A stretch of DNA of 64,000 bases from Novakomyces olei (Eukaryota; Ascomycota; Novakomycetes; Novakomycetales; Novakomycetaceae): positions 806,001-870,000 of the forward strand of contig JADEYG010000015.1 of the NCBI GenBank assembly GCA_016906335.1, in the 5' to 3' direction. Below are positions 31,076 to 42,629 of the stretch, in pieces. Below the pieces are notes generated by a model. It saw only the letters and a list, made by a program, of their open reading frames with translations. It did not search any database and was not told the DNA's origin. The position numbers and the translations under genes are program-made. The first letter of the stretch is position 1. Every line of letters starts with the position of its first letter.

Positions 31076-31588
31076 TTAATGAACGTTCGCAGTCGCCCAT
31101 GGTTGCGCGAGTGCCGCCGTTTCATTCGCGGATTCTACTTGAGCATAATGAGCAGATATTGCGGACATTGTGCCTTGAGCCAAAATGTTTACACGTTTGG
31201 CAGAATTTGCTTGTCTCTGTGCAACCGAATTGAGTCTTACACTTGTCTCGTGGCTCAAAAGAGACGATGTAGCCTGGCCATTACCCTCCTTCATCCATTG
31301 CTGTGTCTTTTGCCGCAGCTCTTGCAGGATATCATCCCCGCTAGATAGTATTATAGCTTCCTTTTCCTCCAACGACAAATCTGGCAGCTCTTGTTCCGCT
31401 GCTACTTGCCACTGCAGACCAAAAGATGTGTAGCCATTCAGGTACGCGTCGACCAACGGCTCTTGTTCGCGTAAACGTGCCAATTGCGCATTTAGTTGGT
31501 TCACGCGTGAAGCAATGGTACTAATCCAAAGGTCCACCCTTACGGCCTCCAGTCGAGCTATGCGTGCCGCTAAATTGAGCTCGTCCAT
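31076..31588 (-). CDS. Coiled-coil protein, possibly dynactin p24-like
   Basis: A 171-aa frame from the ATG at 31588, rich in heptads: LAARIARLEAVRVDLWISTI and VNQLNAQLARLREQEPLVDA, with a later helical block. The frame stays open upstream to about 31690 without an ATG, so an extra 5' exon is possible in the 180-bp gap to the divergent EAF gene. Helix pattern, size and the LARLREQEPLVDAYLNGYT segment loosely recall dynactin subunit 3 (p24/Ldb18), but I cannot confirm it. Other small coiled-coil complex subunits would look similar. Confidence 0.5.
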   Translation of the reverse strand: MDELNLAARIARLEAVRVDLWISTIASRVNQLNAQLARLREQEPLVDAYLNGYTSFGLQWQVAAEQELPDLSLEEKEAIILSSGDDILQELRQKTQQWMKEGNGQATSSLLSHETSVRLNSVAQRQANSAKRVNILAQGTMSAISAHYAQVESANETAALAQPWATANVH

Positions 31589-31769
31589 TGGCACACGTAT
31601 CGTCCGCTCGATGAGAGCGTTATACCTTTTATCAGACCGTTGTACGGTGGTCACGTTGTACGTGTGGCCACAATAGCACTCTGATAAGAGTATAATAAGA
31701 GTATACTATATAGTATAGAATAAAATAATAAAAAAGGAGGAAGAGTACAACGGTATACCGTAGCAACCA

Positions 31770-32620
31770 ATGGCGCCGGCTCGTACAAAGATAAAGCTGG
31801 GCCGTACTCTGCAAGACGCGTCAGTACCGCTTTCGTACTTTGCCATTCGCTGTATGAAGTGTAATTGTGTTTTATTAACGCGCAGATTCCTTTATCCCAC
31901 CGTCTCTCAACGACCAGGTGGGTATTTTGCACCGGCTGGAAGGCGGCCAGTGTAGTATAGACTACCCGAAACCAGAGGTAAGTGCAGGCAGATTTACGGC
32001 AGCTAAATGGAAAGGTCGGCCACTATGAAGGGAAACTGGATCCGGCTAAAGACGAGTACGTACTGCTCCACGACGCAAAGGAGCAATGCTACGTTCTCGA
32101 ACGGTTACAGGCAGTAGCACGTCTGCGTATGATTAAAGTGCCTACTCGGAGACAGCCACCGCATCAAGCGAATACTGTTAATGGTCCTGCAGTCGGGGCA
32201 GCTTCTACCCCGGCTGCTGCGTCACCGACGGCTGAAGCGAAACCGGAGCCAAAGAAGCGGCTACGCAACTCGGCAGCCTCACCCTCTACAAGTACGAAAA
32301 AGCGGAAAAGTACTGGGACTAGCGCTCCACGGTCTGCCAAGTCTGCTTCTACGACTAAAAGTTCGGCAAAATCGGCATCCAGTGCAGTAAAGTCTGCCTC
32401 TAAAACCGGGTCTTGTGCTAATGTTGGACTGGATGCTGAGGAGGAAGACGACTATGATATGGAGTCCTTTACACAGGAATTGACGCAAGAACTAGAGCAG
32501 CAGCAGAAAGAGCAGCCTCAGCATCCTCCTCCATCTGTACCCCGCCGCAATTCTTTGCGCTTGCGTACGCTTGCTCACGCTGCTTCAAACGATTCGGAGT
32601 CGAGTGAGGACGATGCCTAA
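31770..32620 (+). CDS. EAF-type transcription elongation factor
   Basis: A homologue of EAF, partner of ELL in stimulating RNA polymerase II elongation. Exons 31770-31851, 31886-31977 and 32003-32620 give 263 aa. The N-terminal EAF domain (about residues 5-95) reads LGRTLQDASVPLSYFAIRYS, then SIDYPKPE and YEGKLDPAKDEYVLLHDAKE followed by QCYVLERLQAV. The last part matches the DPxxDEYVLxxD...LERL block of the family. The tail is Lys/Ser-rich, then acidic. Intron 1 is 34 nt. The second join is odd: after SIDYPKPE the frame must change, and the simplest splice is GTAAGT to CGGCAG, an intron of only 25 nt (31978-32002). An alternative using the donor at 31917 would lose the PKPE strand. Confidence 0.75.
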
Positions 32621-32716
32621 AAGTGTTGAACTGTTGGCCATTATCTTCATTATTAAAGTAGTATATACACAACAATTGTCTATACGCACACTATAGCTTA
32701 TCCACTGCCTCTTTGA

Positions 32717-33777
32717 TTATGCTGGGGGCTCCTGTACCGACGGTGCACCTCCCACGCTGCCGTTTGAAGCAACGCTGTTTCGTGCCGCGAGAGCACGTAC
32801 ATCAAATTTGACTCCACAAGTAAGACAGGAATCATGTGGCTCACAGAATATAGACAAACATACAGAACACACGAATCCGATTTCGATCACTCGCTTATGG
32901 CAGAAACATGCAGCTTGAAAATTTATATCGCTTCCACGTTGTGCAATAAGATGCTTGCGAAGCGCCTGCTCCGGCAGAAATTTCATCTGTTCCATTTAGC
33001 ACAGAAATCAAATACTCTTATCATTACCAAGAGATGTTGCAGTAAAGCTCGAATAGAAGCCACAGACTCGTATATCCCAGACGTTGTATCTGCAGCCTGC
33101 TGCAAAAATACAGTCTTGCCCTTGAGCTTACACACGTCGATAGGAATACGCTATTGATCAGAATACTATTCATTTTACAAATATGCCATTAAAAGCATCG
33201 AATAAAACTAGGGGCATACCTTCTTTTGTGCACAAAAGATGGCATTCATTGTTGCCACATACTGATCAGCCGCATCCTCACTCACACTAAGAACCAGTAT
33301 CCGAGAGTCAAGCGCTGCGGATGACGTATTCCCACCAAGGCCACTGGCAATCTGTTTTCGATGTATAAACGAAAGAGCCAGCGCTAACGCACCGGAAATT
33401 TTGGGCCGCGAATCTGCCGATACCTTGGCTTCTGATTTAAGCAGTACTTCCAAGCCACTAATGACTCGCTCATCAACAGTTCGAAACGCACTGTACCCGT
33501 GCATGTGCGCAGCACTGGCCTGATGCTCATCCGGTGCAGGATAAAGGTAGACGGCACGATCAGTGTGCGCCGCAATAACAGCGCACGTATTCCTGGGCGA
33601 TATTGCTAAATGCGCATTGAGAAAAACACACAAGTCTGCGGCCGCCCGTCTTAAAGTCTGCGTTTTATCATCTGAATCTGGTTCGAGAGCGAGCCAGGCC
33701 AGAGGATTGGTGTCAATCACCACAACTAGTAGGCTCGGGTTGTCGTCTATTTTTTCTGTTAGAATACGATCAGTCAT
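32717..33777 (-). CDS. TFB4: TFIIH core subunit Tfb4/p34
   Basis: A subunit of the general transcription and repair factor TFIIH. Three exons (33777-33220, 33150-33028, 32986-32717) give 316 aa. The first 190 residues form the vWA-like domain (LLVVVIDTNPLAWLALEPDS, then IISGALALALSFIHRK-like blocks and SRILVLSVSEDAADQYVATM). Then come PIDVCKLKGKTVFLQQAADT and a Cys-rich C-terminus (FQAACFCHKR, GFVCSVCLSIFC, CLTC), the Tfb4 zinc module that binds Ssl1. Introns are 69 and 41 nt, both phase 0. The gene converges on EAF, with under 100 bp between stop codons. Confidence 0.93.
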
Positions 33778-34536
33778 TCAGCGTACCTTCAGAGATAAAG
33801 TCGACTCGCTCACTCGGTCGCAGTGTGCGGAATCCGTCCATGCTATAGCATGACGATTAGTACTGTGGCAGGCAAGAATTGTATGCTTTAATTTATCCAT
33901 ATACTCTGCGACTGCAGTACTATTATTACCAGGCCCACCGTTCCATTTACTATATAATATTATAGTATGACCAGTGGTATGGCCAATCATACGCTTCTAG
34001 AGACAAGACCGTTCTGATGAAGAAAGGGCAAATGGGGTTTAGAAGTGCTTTTCGATGATGCATTGAATTAAATATTGTACATAATGCGAACAACGTTTGA
34101 CAAGGCAATTGAATGAACTTATGCAACTTTAACAGATGGGTTGTACGGGGACGAATCATTGATTCATTTGCTTAACGATAGGCTTTTTACCAATTTGTAT
34201 TATATGAAAATTAAATTTCTAGTGTCGTATCTCAAGACCACGAGTAGCGCAAAGTCAAGTATTGGAGACAATCGACATAAACATAAATCAGAAATACTGC
34301 ACGAAAGGCGATTGAGCATACCTCTAGGAGCTGTCATTTGGTCTAGAGGAGCTGCGTTGAAATAGTTTCTCTAGCAACTATTGGCCTTGTAGAAGATGGT
34401 CAATATGATCTCCAAAAGGCCGAGTCTGCCTTTCTTTACCCCCAAGCATATATAAGTAAATAAATAAATAAATAGAAAGAAAGAAAGAAAGAAATAATAT
34501 TTTACTACATTCGATCTACTCTTCCTCTTAATTGGC
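33778..34536. other. Divergent intergenic region
   Basis: The promoter side of both Tfb4 and the PRKRIP1-like gene. A (AAAT)n/(GAAA)n simple repeat lies at about 34455-34497. No gene was recognised. Confidence 0.55.
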
Positions 34537-35059
34537 ATGGACCCACCGCGTAAGCGGCGAGCGCTTTCGCCTACGTCGCTGCAGCGAAGGCAACTGGAAG
34601 CTTTGATTAAACGACCAGAACTTGCAGAAGATCGGCCACCACCAAAAGTGAAGAAGGTAAAAGAATATGTGGCACCTCCGCCGGAGTTTATCAACAATAT
34701 TCAAGGTAAGGCTTTGATAGACATGGTTTTGTACTCATTGGAAATGCTTATACCGCTCAGGATCGTCTGCAGGCGCTGGATCTGGAGAATTTCATGTGTA
34801 CAAAAATAGCAGATTACGGGAGGCAGAGAGGCTTAAAACAATGCAATCCGAAATTGACGCCCAGGCAGCTCAAGAGGAGTTTGAAAAGAAGCGCTTAGAA
34901 ACGCAACGAGATGACGAGGGGCGTACGGAAAAGAATCGTGCAAAAAGACTAAAGAAAAAACTAGCAGCCGCACGGGCAAAGCAGGGTGTGCCTATTAAAC
35001 AACATAGCCAAGAGCCCATTTCGACTGACTCGATGAATACGATTGTCGACGCTCCATGA
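34537..35059 (+). CDS. PRKRIP1-like (DUF1168) spliceosome-associated protein
   Basis: Two exons (34537-34705 and 34761-35059) give 155 aa. The joined protein contains PPPEFINNIQGSSAGAGSGE followed by FHVYKNSRLREAERL, the hallmark of the PRKRIP1/DUF1168 family. Human PRKRIP1 has been placed in the catalytic spliceosome, bridging U2 snRNP. The remainder is a long charged helix with many Lys/Arg (AKRLKKKLAAARAKQ). The intron is 55 nt. Confidence 0.92.
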
Positions 35060-35071
35060 ATTGCTATTAGA

Positions 35072-35473
35072 ATGGAGCAAACATTGAGCGAACTGCAAAG
35101 CTCTTTTAAAGCTTTTTTTGTTGAGTGCTATGACGCATTTTAACGTTGTCCTTACAGCATTTAATTGGACGGAAAGAGATCCAATGCCTGTAAGCCTGTA
35201 TAACGTTACAAAGTTTGTGCGGCGATGATAAACGACAGTCTAATGGACAGTCTGAACATCCTACACTGGGCTTATAGAACGGCAAGATGCTACGTTGGCT
35301 GTTCGTTCAGCATAGAGGATGACAATTTACGATGGCTTTGGCATGGTTACGACGGGGTGCACAAAAAAATGGTGCATATGTGTCTTTCGTGCCGGCAGCA
35401 CCAAAACTACGTGGATGTGCATTATCTGGCTTTTAATGCGGCTGTCAAACAGTTGATAATAATTCATTCCTGA
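35072..35473 (+). CDS. Possible small Cys/His-rich protein, splicing unresolved
   Basis: An ATG at 35072 opens MEQTLSELQSSFKAFF. A GTTGAG donor at 35120 and a CTTACAG acceptor at 35157 lead to HLIGRKEIQC. Further down a frame from 35225 to 35473 reads HGYDGVHKKMVHMCLSCRQH, with Cys/His spacing like a zinc site. Between them a 24-nt piece (35190-35213) starts GTAAGC and ends AAAG and may be an intron, but I could not build one phase-consistent model. It is likely a real small gene between PRKRIP1 and the SET gene; family unknown. Confidence 0.35.
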
Positions 35474-35564
35474 TACTCACTCTAAATTCATAAAGTTAAA
35501 TAGTTTGAATATCCCAAGGTGTTCAATTCCATGTTCGATTTCATGCCAGTATCTGTATCAAACG

Positions 35565-36227
35565 CTAAATATCCGCATCAATTTGGTCTAAGAAGCTTGC
35601 ATCTTCGGACTCTATCGTCTCCTGCTCTGCATCTTTAAACCAGAGGCGGTCGCCATAAGAAATAAATAGTTCACTGTTAGCCTCAATGTCTTGCAGCGCA
35701 ATGATACGCACTATTCTCTGGTCGTAGTCCTTAACATATCCCACATTTTGCCTTTTTTTTGAATGGTTTAAAAGCGAGAAGCGCCCAAGAACTAGAGCTT
35801 GCGAGCCATTATTCCCCCAGTTTACGGTATATTCGTTTAGAACTGTATGACGCCCATGCTGATTCCATTCTGGAGCCAAAAATTCTATCACCGGACACGT
35901 GTCGATAATGGTGCTTTGGGCTATAAATTTACCTGTGAAAAGGCCACGACCTTTCCCGTCTGTTTCTTGCACAAACAATGCATCGCTGCACCGCAGCTCA
36001 ACACGCTCCACTTTGCCGTACTCTAAATAAGCGATTTTACAACCAACGCGTATAAGACTACGATTTTGTCGTTATAAAAAAAATAATCAGCCAATTAATT
36101 AATATATTCGGGAGGCAGGCTTCCTACATACAACAAAATATTGACTAGTTTACTGTGAGGAACGGAGAGAATGGGTCCAAAATGACTTTGATCGATCAGC
36201 ACTATTGATCTCTGGACTCGGCGACAT
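35565..36227 (-). CDS. Small SET-domain protein
   Basis: A SET-fold protein, a class of lysine methyltransferases. The main frame, 36057-35565, lacks an ATG, so a first exon 36227-36154 is inferred (start MSPSPEINSADRSKSFW; GTAAAC donor; acceptor GTAG at 36058), giving 188 aa. SET signatures: GKGRGLFTGKFIAQSTIIDT, FSLLNHSKKRQNVGYV (the NHS motif that shapes the SAM and lysine pocket) and ELFISYGDRLWF (the catalytic Tyr region). No post-SET cysteines are seen. Small SET proteins of this design are common in fungi and mostly uncharacterised. The exon 1 assignment is less certain because no good branch site precedes the acceptor. Confidence 0.72.
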
Positions 36228-37910
36228 TTTAGAAATACGATTACCTGCTTGATGTTTTACGTATTTGATTATATATGTTCCTTAAAGCCGACTTCCTTAC
36301 CACAATTATTGTGACTTTACACTATGCTGGCACATTTTCTAATGACATTTGCGCTACATCTCGTTGCCTCTAATGATACCTATTGCCTTGCTGTTTCATT
36401 TTGCTTGCACGCTTGTCAAAGCTCGCTACCGCTGAAAAAGATTGATCCTTTTTTAACTCGCAAGTCTCCGAACAGCCTTAAATTGCACCGGGGCCACCGT
36501 TTGAATAGGCACTTATCTCTCCCTGACGACTTTGCACCGTGAGTAGCATCGAGAATTGTGCATGGTTCATTGTAATGAGATTAGGGCATAAAATTATGTT
36601 TCATATCCTGTTTGGAGTTTGCTCATCCCAGAGAGTTTTGAACTCAGTTTGGACTTGACAATTGCATGTATCGTTAATGTAACTTTTGCTGGCTAAGATT
36701 TCTGATATTCACAACTTAAATTTGACATAGAGTCTGTGCAGAGCTTGATATTCTTCAATTGGATCTGACCTTTTGCTGTCTGATGAATGCTAAGATTGAT
36801 ATTCCCTTCTTTATGGTTCACACATAGTTTGATCTGGGCTAGTCGAACTGCTATAGACCCTGGATATTTGGGGCTAGACATTTAGGAAGCTTTTTAAAGT
36901 TACTCGCTGCTTTGTGCTCTCTATAACAAAGAGCCATTAGTTCTTTCATGTCTTCACCGGCGTGTAAATGCTTTGACTTTGATGCTGCTATAATGCTGGA
37001 ACTGTTTATGTACTCTATCGTACATTGCAACTGGCATTGAGAAGGGCATATGCTTCCCACCAACTGGTTCACACTATGAGTTTCAGCACACCTCCCCACA
37101 AGGGATACCACGGAAGAGTCATAGGAAAATCCCATACTACGATCGCTTTGATGTATTATTGGGTTATTTTCTTATGTGTTTTTAATATGCGCGACGATAT
37201 AGATGAATTTCACAAGTGCCGCATTCTGTATTTACACATCTGCGTTCACATCTGATTTATACGGGACAGAACTGCCGTGGATCTGAGTGCAGCTTGTTGA
37301 ACAGGATCTGGAGCTGGTCTGCGCCTTCATTTCGACCGATATCATACATCTATTTTGTGTCTCTGCTATATTTTGATTGTTTTATTATTTAATACTCATT
37401 TTTTTTCTTTTACATTCTTATTGCGAGCTATCAATTAATTGCCGCAAGCATCAACCCACGGATATACTCAAAACTGAAGAAAAAAAAAAAGTCCCTCTCT
37501 TTGCAAAATTGATATATAAAGGCGAGGACGAATACTTTGTTGATGCTGGTAACCTGAGATATCTCGCTTTCACTTGAGACGTACATTTTCTTAGTGTTTC
37601 CAGCTGTTGATCCGAACTTATCTGCTACGTATTTCTGTGTCTAAACTTGATCAATTCAAGCGCACCATATACGAAACAGAAACACGGCCAGACTACTCGG
37701 GCTAGAGATATTTGTGCAGAGCAATCTCTGGAAAGTGAGCAATTGTTCCGTTGCGGTACTTATTCAACATACATACTGTTGCCAAGTTTCTTTGGTTGGC
37801 TTTTGTACAGAACATTTGTGCTATACTATCCAGCGTCTGTTTCAACTCTATCTTGGAGCCTCTAAAATCGTTACGCACAAACTTGGATCGCTTCTTATTT
37901 ACAAAGCTAT
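36228..37910. other. Long intergenic region upstream of the kinase
   Basis: About 1.7 kb. Short frames occur on both strands (for example minus 36851-37135, 94 codons with an ATG), but none has family marks. It probably contains the kinase promoter and a long 5' UTR. Confidence 0.45.
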
Positions 37911-40459
37911 ATGATGGCGAAGACTGCGGACTTTACAGCTTGGAACAAAGTCAACGGCATTCCGACAAATATAAAGCCTTCGAATACTCTGCATCGCGAG
38001 AATAGCATGGATATTCGCACAGTTGCGCAAACCGAAGTGAGAGGGCCTGATCCGTTAAAGCATGATCACAATCTGGGCTCAATCTCCAACGAGTTTACTG
38101 ATTCTGATTATCATCTGCGCTGTCAGTATGATGTCGGCCAAGTTTTGGGCGAAGGAGCTTTTGGCATTGTGAGAAGAGCGATACCACGTTACCCGTGTCG
38201 ACAACAAGTGGTATGCTTTTTATTTGTAAATTTTTGGTTAACATAAACAGGTGGCAATTAAAAGCATTTCGCTACAACCAGAAGTCAATCCGCATTACTA
38301 CATTGCTTTTGACGAAGTTGAGGTATCACTTTCACATACTTGTTCCAGCTTCTTTTTACGTTGTCTATGCATCCAATCTGCTTTGCTTGCCTTTTTCTTT
38401 CACCGTTGATTTTTTGTTTGTTTTTTTATCTCTCGTCCTTCAAATTTTAACGTCCATTTTCATTTTTTTTAATTTACTACGCCTCTGTTTTTTCTCTTAG
38501 CCGTTTGGTCTATTTTTGTCACACTTGTCTGACGTACAGTACTTGCAAAGAGCACCGGCTCACCCCAATATTATCCAGATGGTGGACTGCTTTATGAATC
38601 GGAACAACACGTTTCTCCATATGGTTCTTGAGTGTATGGATATGAGTCTCGATCATGTTATACGTCGACGTAAAGGCCGCCGTTTTAGCGAGAGGTCCAT
38701 ACAAGACATCTTGTACCAGCTGATAGATGGAATCAAGCATATTCACTCCTGCGGGTACTTTCACCGCGATATCAAGCCCGACAATATTCTGGTGACATTC
38801 CAGCGAGGCACAGAATCTTTACCATCCTCAACATCTTCTCGCTATTCGTCAAATCGAGCACTGACGCCTCCGCCACCAGTTCACCAGCGGACAAAGTATC
38901 TCATCAAAATTGCCGATTTTGGACTCGTTCGAAATGATAGAGACATTCGTCCACTGACTACTTATGTCTCCACTCGCTGGTACCGGGCTCCAGAGCTTCT
39001 TCTACGGAAGCCAAATTACCATCATCCTATCGACATCTTTGCTTGGGGTTGTGTTGCCTTTGAGCTAGTGCATTTAACTCCTCTTTTTCCCGCGCGGGAT
39101 GAACGTGAAATGGTTAAATACATGGTTTTGCTGTTGGGATCTCCCGGGCTCAGCATTAATCATCCATCAAACCCGGGGGACGCGTGGGATGAAGCGTACA
39201 CACTTGCACGTAACTTAAAACTGCCAATTTCGGGGTTCCCCGGACGTCTATCGGCCATCTTTGACCCGAGGTTCAGGGGCGAATTCTATGATCTTGTCCG
39301 GTCTGCCTTGACTTGGGATCCTGCGAAAAGAATAGATGCTGCCAGTATTAGCCATCACCATTACTTCGAAAAGATTTGGGGCACGAAGGCTTGCCATATG
39401 GGTGGCGATGCGGCGGATAATAGTGCAAATTTTGCAAACAGCAATTCGTATTACGTGCAAAATACTTTGCCTTCACCCAAGAGTGTGGGCATTTTGAGAC
39501 AAAAGCCTTGCCGTCTACTGCAAAGTGATGAGCAGCCTCAGGACCAGTCCTCTTTCTATACTCGTGTTCGAGTATCTGAAAGTTTTCCCGCTGACAGCAA
39601 AGACAATAATAATACTAGCAAGAACAAACATAGATTCGCAAGTGGTCAAATCGGGGCCAAAATTAGGGGTGAGAGCCATCGATCGGTGGCTGAAAGTGAT
39701 AGCTTGGCAGCCGCTTGTGGGCCTTCATTTGACAAGTCTACTATTTCGTCTACCGAGTTCCATAAAGGAGACGAAAAGGAGGAGGAAACAAACAGAAGCG
39801 ATCACTCTAGTCCACTGCACTTTAAGGTTCCTCTTCCTGCACATTTGAGAAAGCCTCAGCCTCAGGATTCAAAACGTCCGTCTCTTGCTGCTGTCTTTGG
39901 ATCTAGTATTGCAAACTCGCAAGCTGCACGTGCGGAACGGTACAGCCCGTCAGTGAGTCTCAGGAAATCGTCAACAATCAACTACTTTGAAATGCGTCAA
40001 ATCGAAGAGGCCAGAGCCACAAATCAGGGACGCAAAGCGGAGCGGCCCGTACAGAATGAAAGCGAGCTTTGCCATTCTGGAGGTCGAAGAACTCACTCGC
40101 GCCTCAATTCTTTTGGAAAATTCTTCCGTAATTTCAGTCGTCAAGTGCGAGATACAAGCAAGGAGCCACCTGCAGACTTGTTGCCAACTAACTTTGCGTG
40201 TAAAGAGTCTTCCTGCCGGCAAAAACAGGATAATACTTCAAAGTATACGCAACAATATATCCAAGACGGGAAAATAAAAGAAACTACCTTGGACCAGGAG
40301 ATTAGAGGTGGGCCAATCGACGAGCTTGTTTCGACTCGCACCAAGAAACCGTCACCTCAGGGCAATTTACCAAAGCCTCCATATACTAACAAAATTGGAG
40401 GGTACCCGATGGTTCGTTCTTCTGCGAGGCTGTGGAGTCAGATTAGTGAGACGTTTTGA
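37911..40459 (+). CDS. RCK-family protein kinase (MAK/ICK; Pit1/Mde3/Ime2-like)
   Basis: A serine/threonine kinase of the CMGC/RCK group. Three exons (37911-38210, 38251-38322, 38540-40459) give 763 aa. The kinase domain spans about residues 70-400. It has the Gly loop VLGEGAFGIVRRA, VAIKS (Lys104), the catalytic loop FHRDIKPDNIL (Asp near residue 201), IADFGL, then TTYVSTRWYRAPELLL. The Thr-x-Tyr-like activation segment and TRWYRAPE are typical of MAK/ICK kinases; fission yeast Pit1 and Mde3 and budding yeast Ime2, which act in meiosis, are the fungal relatives. The remaining 360 residues are Ser/Lys-rich and disordered. Exon 3 is taken to start at TAC (38540) because EVEYLQRAPAHPNII then fits the alpha-C helix spacing; an in-frame acceptor upstream exists. 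Confidence 0.87.
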
Positions 40460-40888
40460 GGCTTTGAGAACCCATTTCATATCGCAAATGAACCCTTGGA
40501 TGAGACAAATGTTGCTTGACATTGACTTTTTGGAATAAAGAGGGGCAAAATGGGCGAGAGGGAACTGGGAACACTTTATTTTATTTTCTTGTTGAAATTT
40601 CATTGGCATTACAGCAGCTACATTATTCTATATATATTAGTAGCAATGCATACCAATAGGCAAGCTCCATAATGATATTTATTGTATATACAAACAACTA
40701 ATCTGATCTATATTCTGATACAACTTAAGCAAAGAGGACCTTTTGTGTAGAATTAAGCAAGTTAGATGAATGCAAATACTGCTCGACAATAAGATATCAA
40801 GCAAAAATGGAAGCGAATATGAAATAAATTTGTTGTGCTGTGTTTAAAAGTCTTACAATCTACAGTCTACTGGAAGATTTGACAGGCA

Positions 40889-40945
40889 GATTTGGGGGAA
40901 CAGAAATACATTAACAAAAACCCAATACGCAAAAGCAGATATAAT
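40889..40945 (+). repeat. Direct repeat copy 1 (57 bp)
   Basis: A 57-bp segment beginning GATTTGGGGGAACAGAAATA recurs at 42254-42311 with about three to four differences, including one indel. The flanks are unrelated. It looks like a copied piece of a coding sequence. Confidence 0.85.
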
Positions 40946-42253
40946 GATACGTATCTTTTCTCGTGTGTTGCAACGCCATGATCGACAAGAGGCTCGTCGT
41001 CATGGCGTTCTGCGCTCAAGGGCACTGGCCGAAACCAGGCAAAGTCATCTCGACGAGCTAAGCTCGCCCAGTGGCGTAGTGCGTTCAAAAAGATCAAAAT
41101 AAAGCTTTGGGTGAGCCTAAAAGGCCAGGAAGTTTGTAAGCGTTTGAAGATGCCCCAACACATCGTAGAGAGTTGTTCGTCACATAGCACACATTCAGAG
41201 TCACGAGGTATGTCAGACCGTTGGTTTTGGGCGAGGATCAAAAAGCGGGGCCCCGCCTATTTATACTTTAATGGGGCGGCCGCCAACGGCTGCTTACTAA
41301 TAGACGTTGGGATCTAGATTGCGGTCTATTAACGGCCGAAACCTGGGATGTCAGATGCCCGTGAGAATCCACAGCACATTGACTGGAATGCGTGAATCAC
41401 AACACGGTCACGTGACTCAAAGAGTAGCAAACAAGTATTGATACATCCAAGACCATATTTTACGTTCAAGAGATGATATGGAGTATTGAAAATCAAATTC
41501 CTTTTCTCATCATATTAATCATTCTGGTGTCCCGCGTGTACTTGTTAGCATTGTTCAGACATAATTCACCAAAGGACACCAAAAGATACGCAAATGTGGC
41601 AATATACGTAGGCATGGTCCTTTCTAAATAGAAAAAAAATAGCAATATGACCTTTCTCTGTAAAGCAGTTGAGTACAATATGTCACTTTTCGATGGGGGC
41701 ATTTGTATCTGTGGATAATTTCTGATAATGATCCGGCAAACAATTCAGCCTACAAGACTTGTCTACGGACAATGCATTTGCGTAGCTAATCGTAATTGTT
41801 TGGTGATCATTAGCTCCTTTATTTATTGTACCAGATTGGATAGATTTGCGCGAGCGCACTCATAAATGACTGACTGCACTTTTTAAATTTTTCCGCAGCG
41901 CGATAAGAATACACTTGATTATGACTTCCCATCCGAATTCAGTGCCGCTGGTCGCCAGAAGCCGCAGGATTCGGAGTTGGCGGAGCAGAAGTCGAAGCAC
42001 TAGAAGAAGTGCCAGCTTCCCGTTTCAAAAAGCTAATGAATTGGCTAGATACCGATTCGCCTCTACTATTGTCTGACAGAACCGAATTAAAATTCAAGCG
42101 GGTATTTTGTATGAAGAACCGAACAGGTAGAGGCCACTTTCAATTCCCGTATCAAGGCCAAAATGTACATATACCAACTAATAGAACGATAGCAATTCGA
42201 GAAAGCTGTTCATCTATTAGGCTTTTACACATCTACAGTAGCTTAGACGATAG

Positions 42254-42311
42254 GATTTGGGGAGAACAGAAATACATTAACAAAAATCCAATACGCAAAA
42301 GCAGATATAAT
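42254..42311 (+). repeat. Direct repeat copy 2 (58 bp)
   Basis: The partner of the copy at 40889-40945, 1.3 kb apart in the same orientation. It lies at the 3' end of an open frame (about 42009-42341) and there reads EQKYINKNPIRKSRYN. Confidence 0.85.
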
Positions 42312-42629
42312 CTGTATTGGACACGACTACTTACCAAATAAATTACTGTCTAGGCCACGGTCCGGTCTACTAAGGGTGCTGTCCGGAATGATAAAGGATG
42401 TGTGAGAATTGCCCGGTCGCGGGATACAACGCGTTCAATTGCAGATTGGTTGCTATAATATATGAACAAATAAATAAGTAAATAAATAAATAAATAAATA
42501 ATTGAATAAGAGCAAAATAAGCATCAAATTTACACAATAAAAATATATGGTATGATATGATATGATATGCATCTACTGTAGTTGTTCACCAGGATCAGTT
42601 TGGTCCACCCAGTTCATTGTATCCTTTTG

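Larger units (their letters stand above)
40460..42629. other. Gene-poor 2.2-kb region with a duplicated fragment
   Basis: It holds the direct repeat pair listed below. A coding-like plus frame at about 41940-42341 reads VPASRFKKLMNWLDTDSPLL before losing quality. A GC-rich block lies at 41250-41290. An (AAAT)n repeat is at about 42465-42502. I see no complete gene. Confidence 0.5.

Noticed and set aside
36693-37135. Two overlapping minus-strand frames (62 and 94 codons)
   Set aside because: They have ATG starts but no recognisable family, and the composition is close to random; too weak to call a gene or a mobile-element relic.
40867-41241. 124-codon minus-strand frame
   Set aside because: No ATG, no family marks, and it runs through the duplicated 57-bp fragment whose better frame is on the plus strand.
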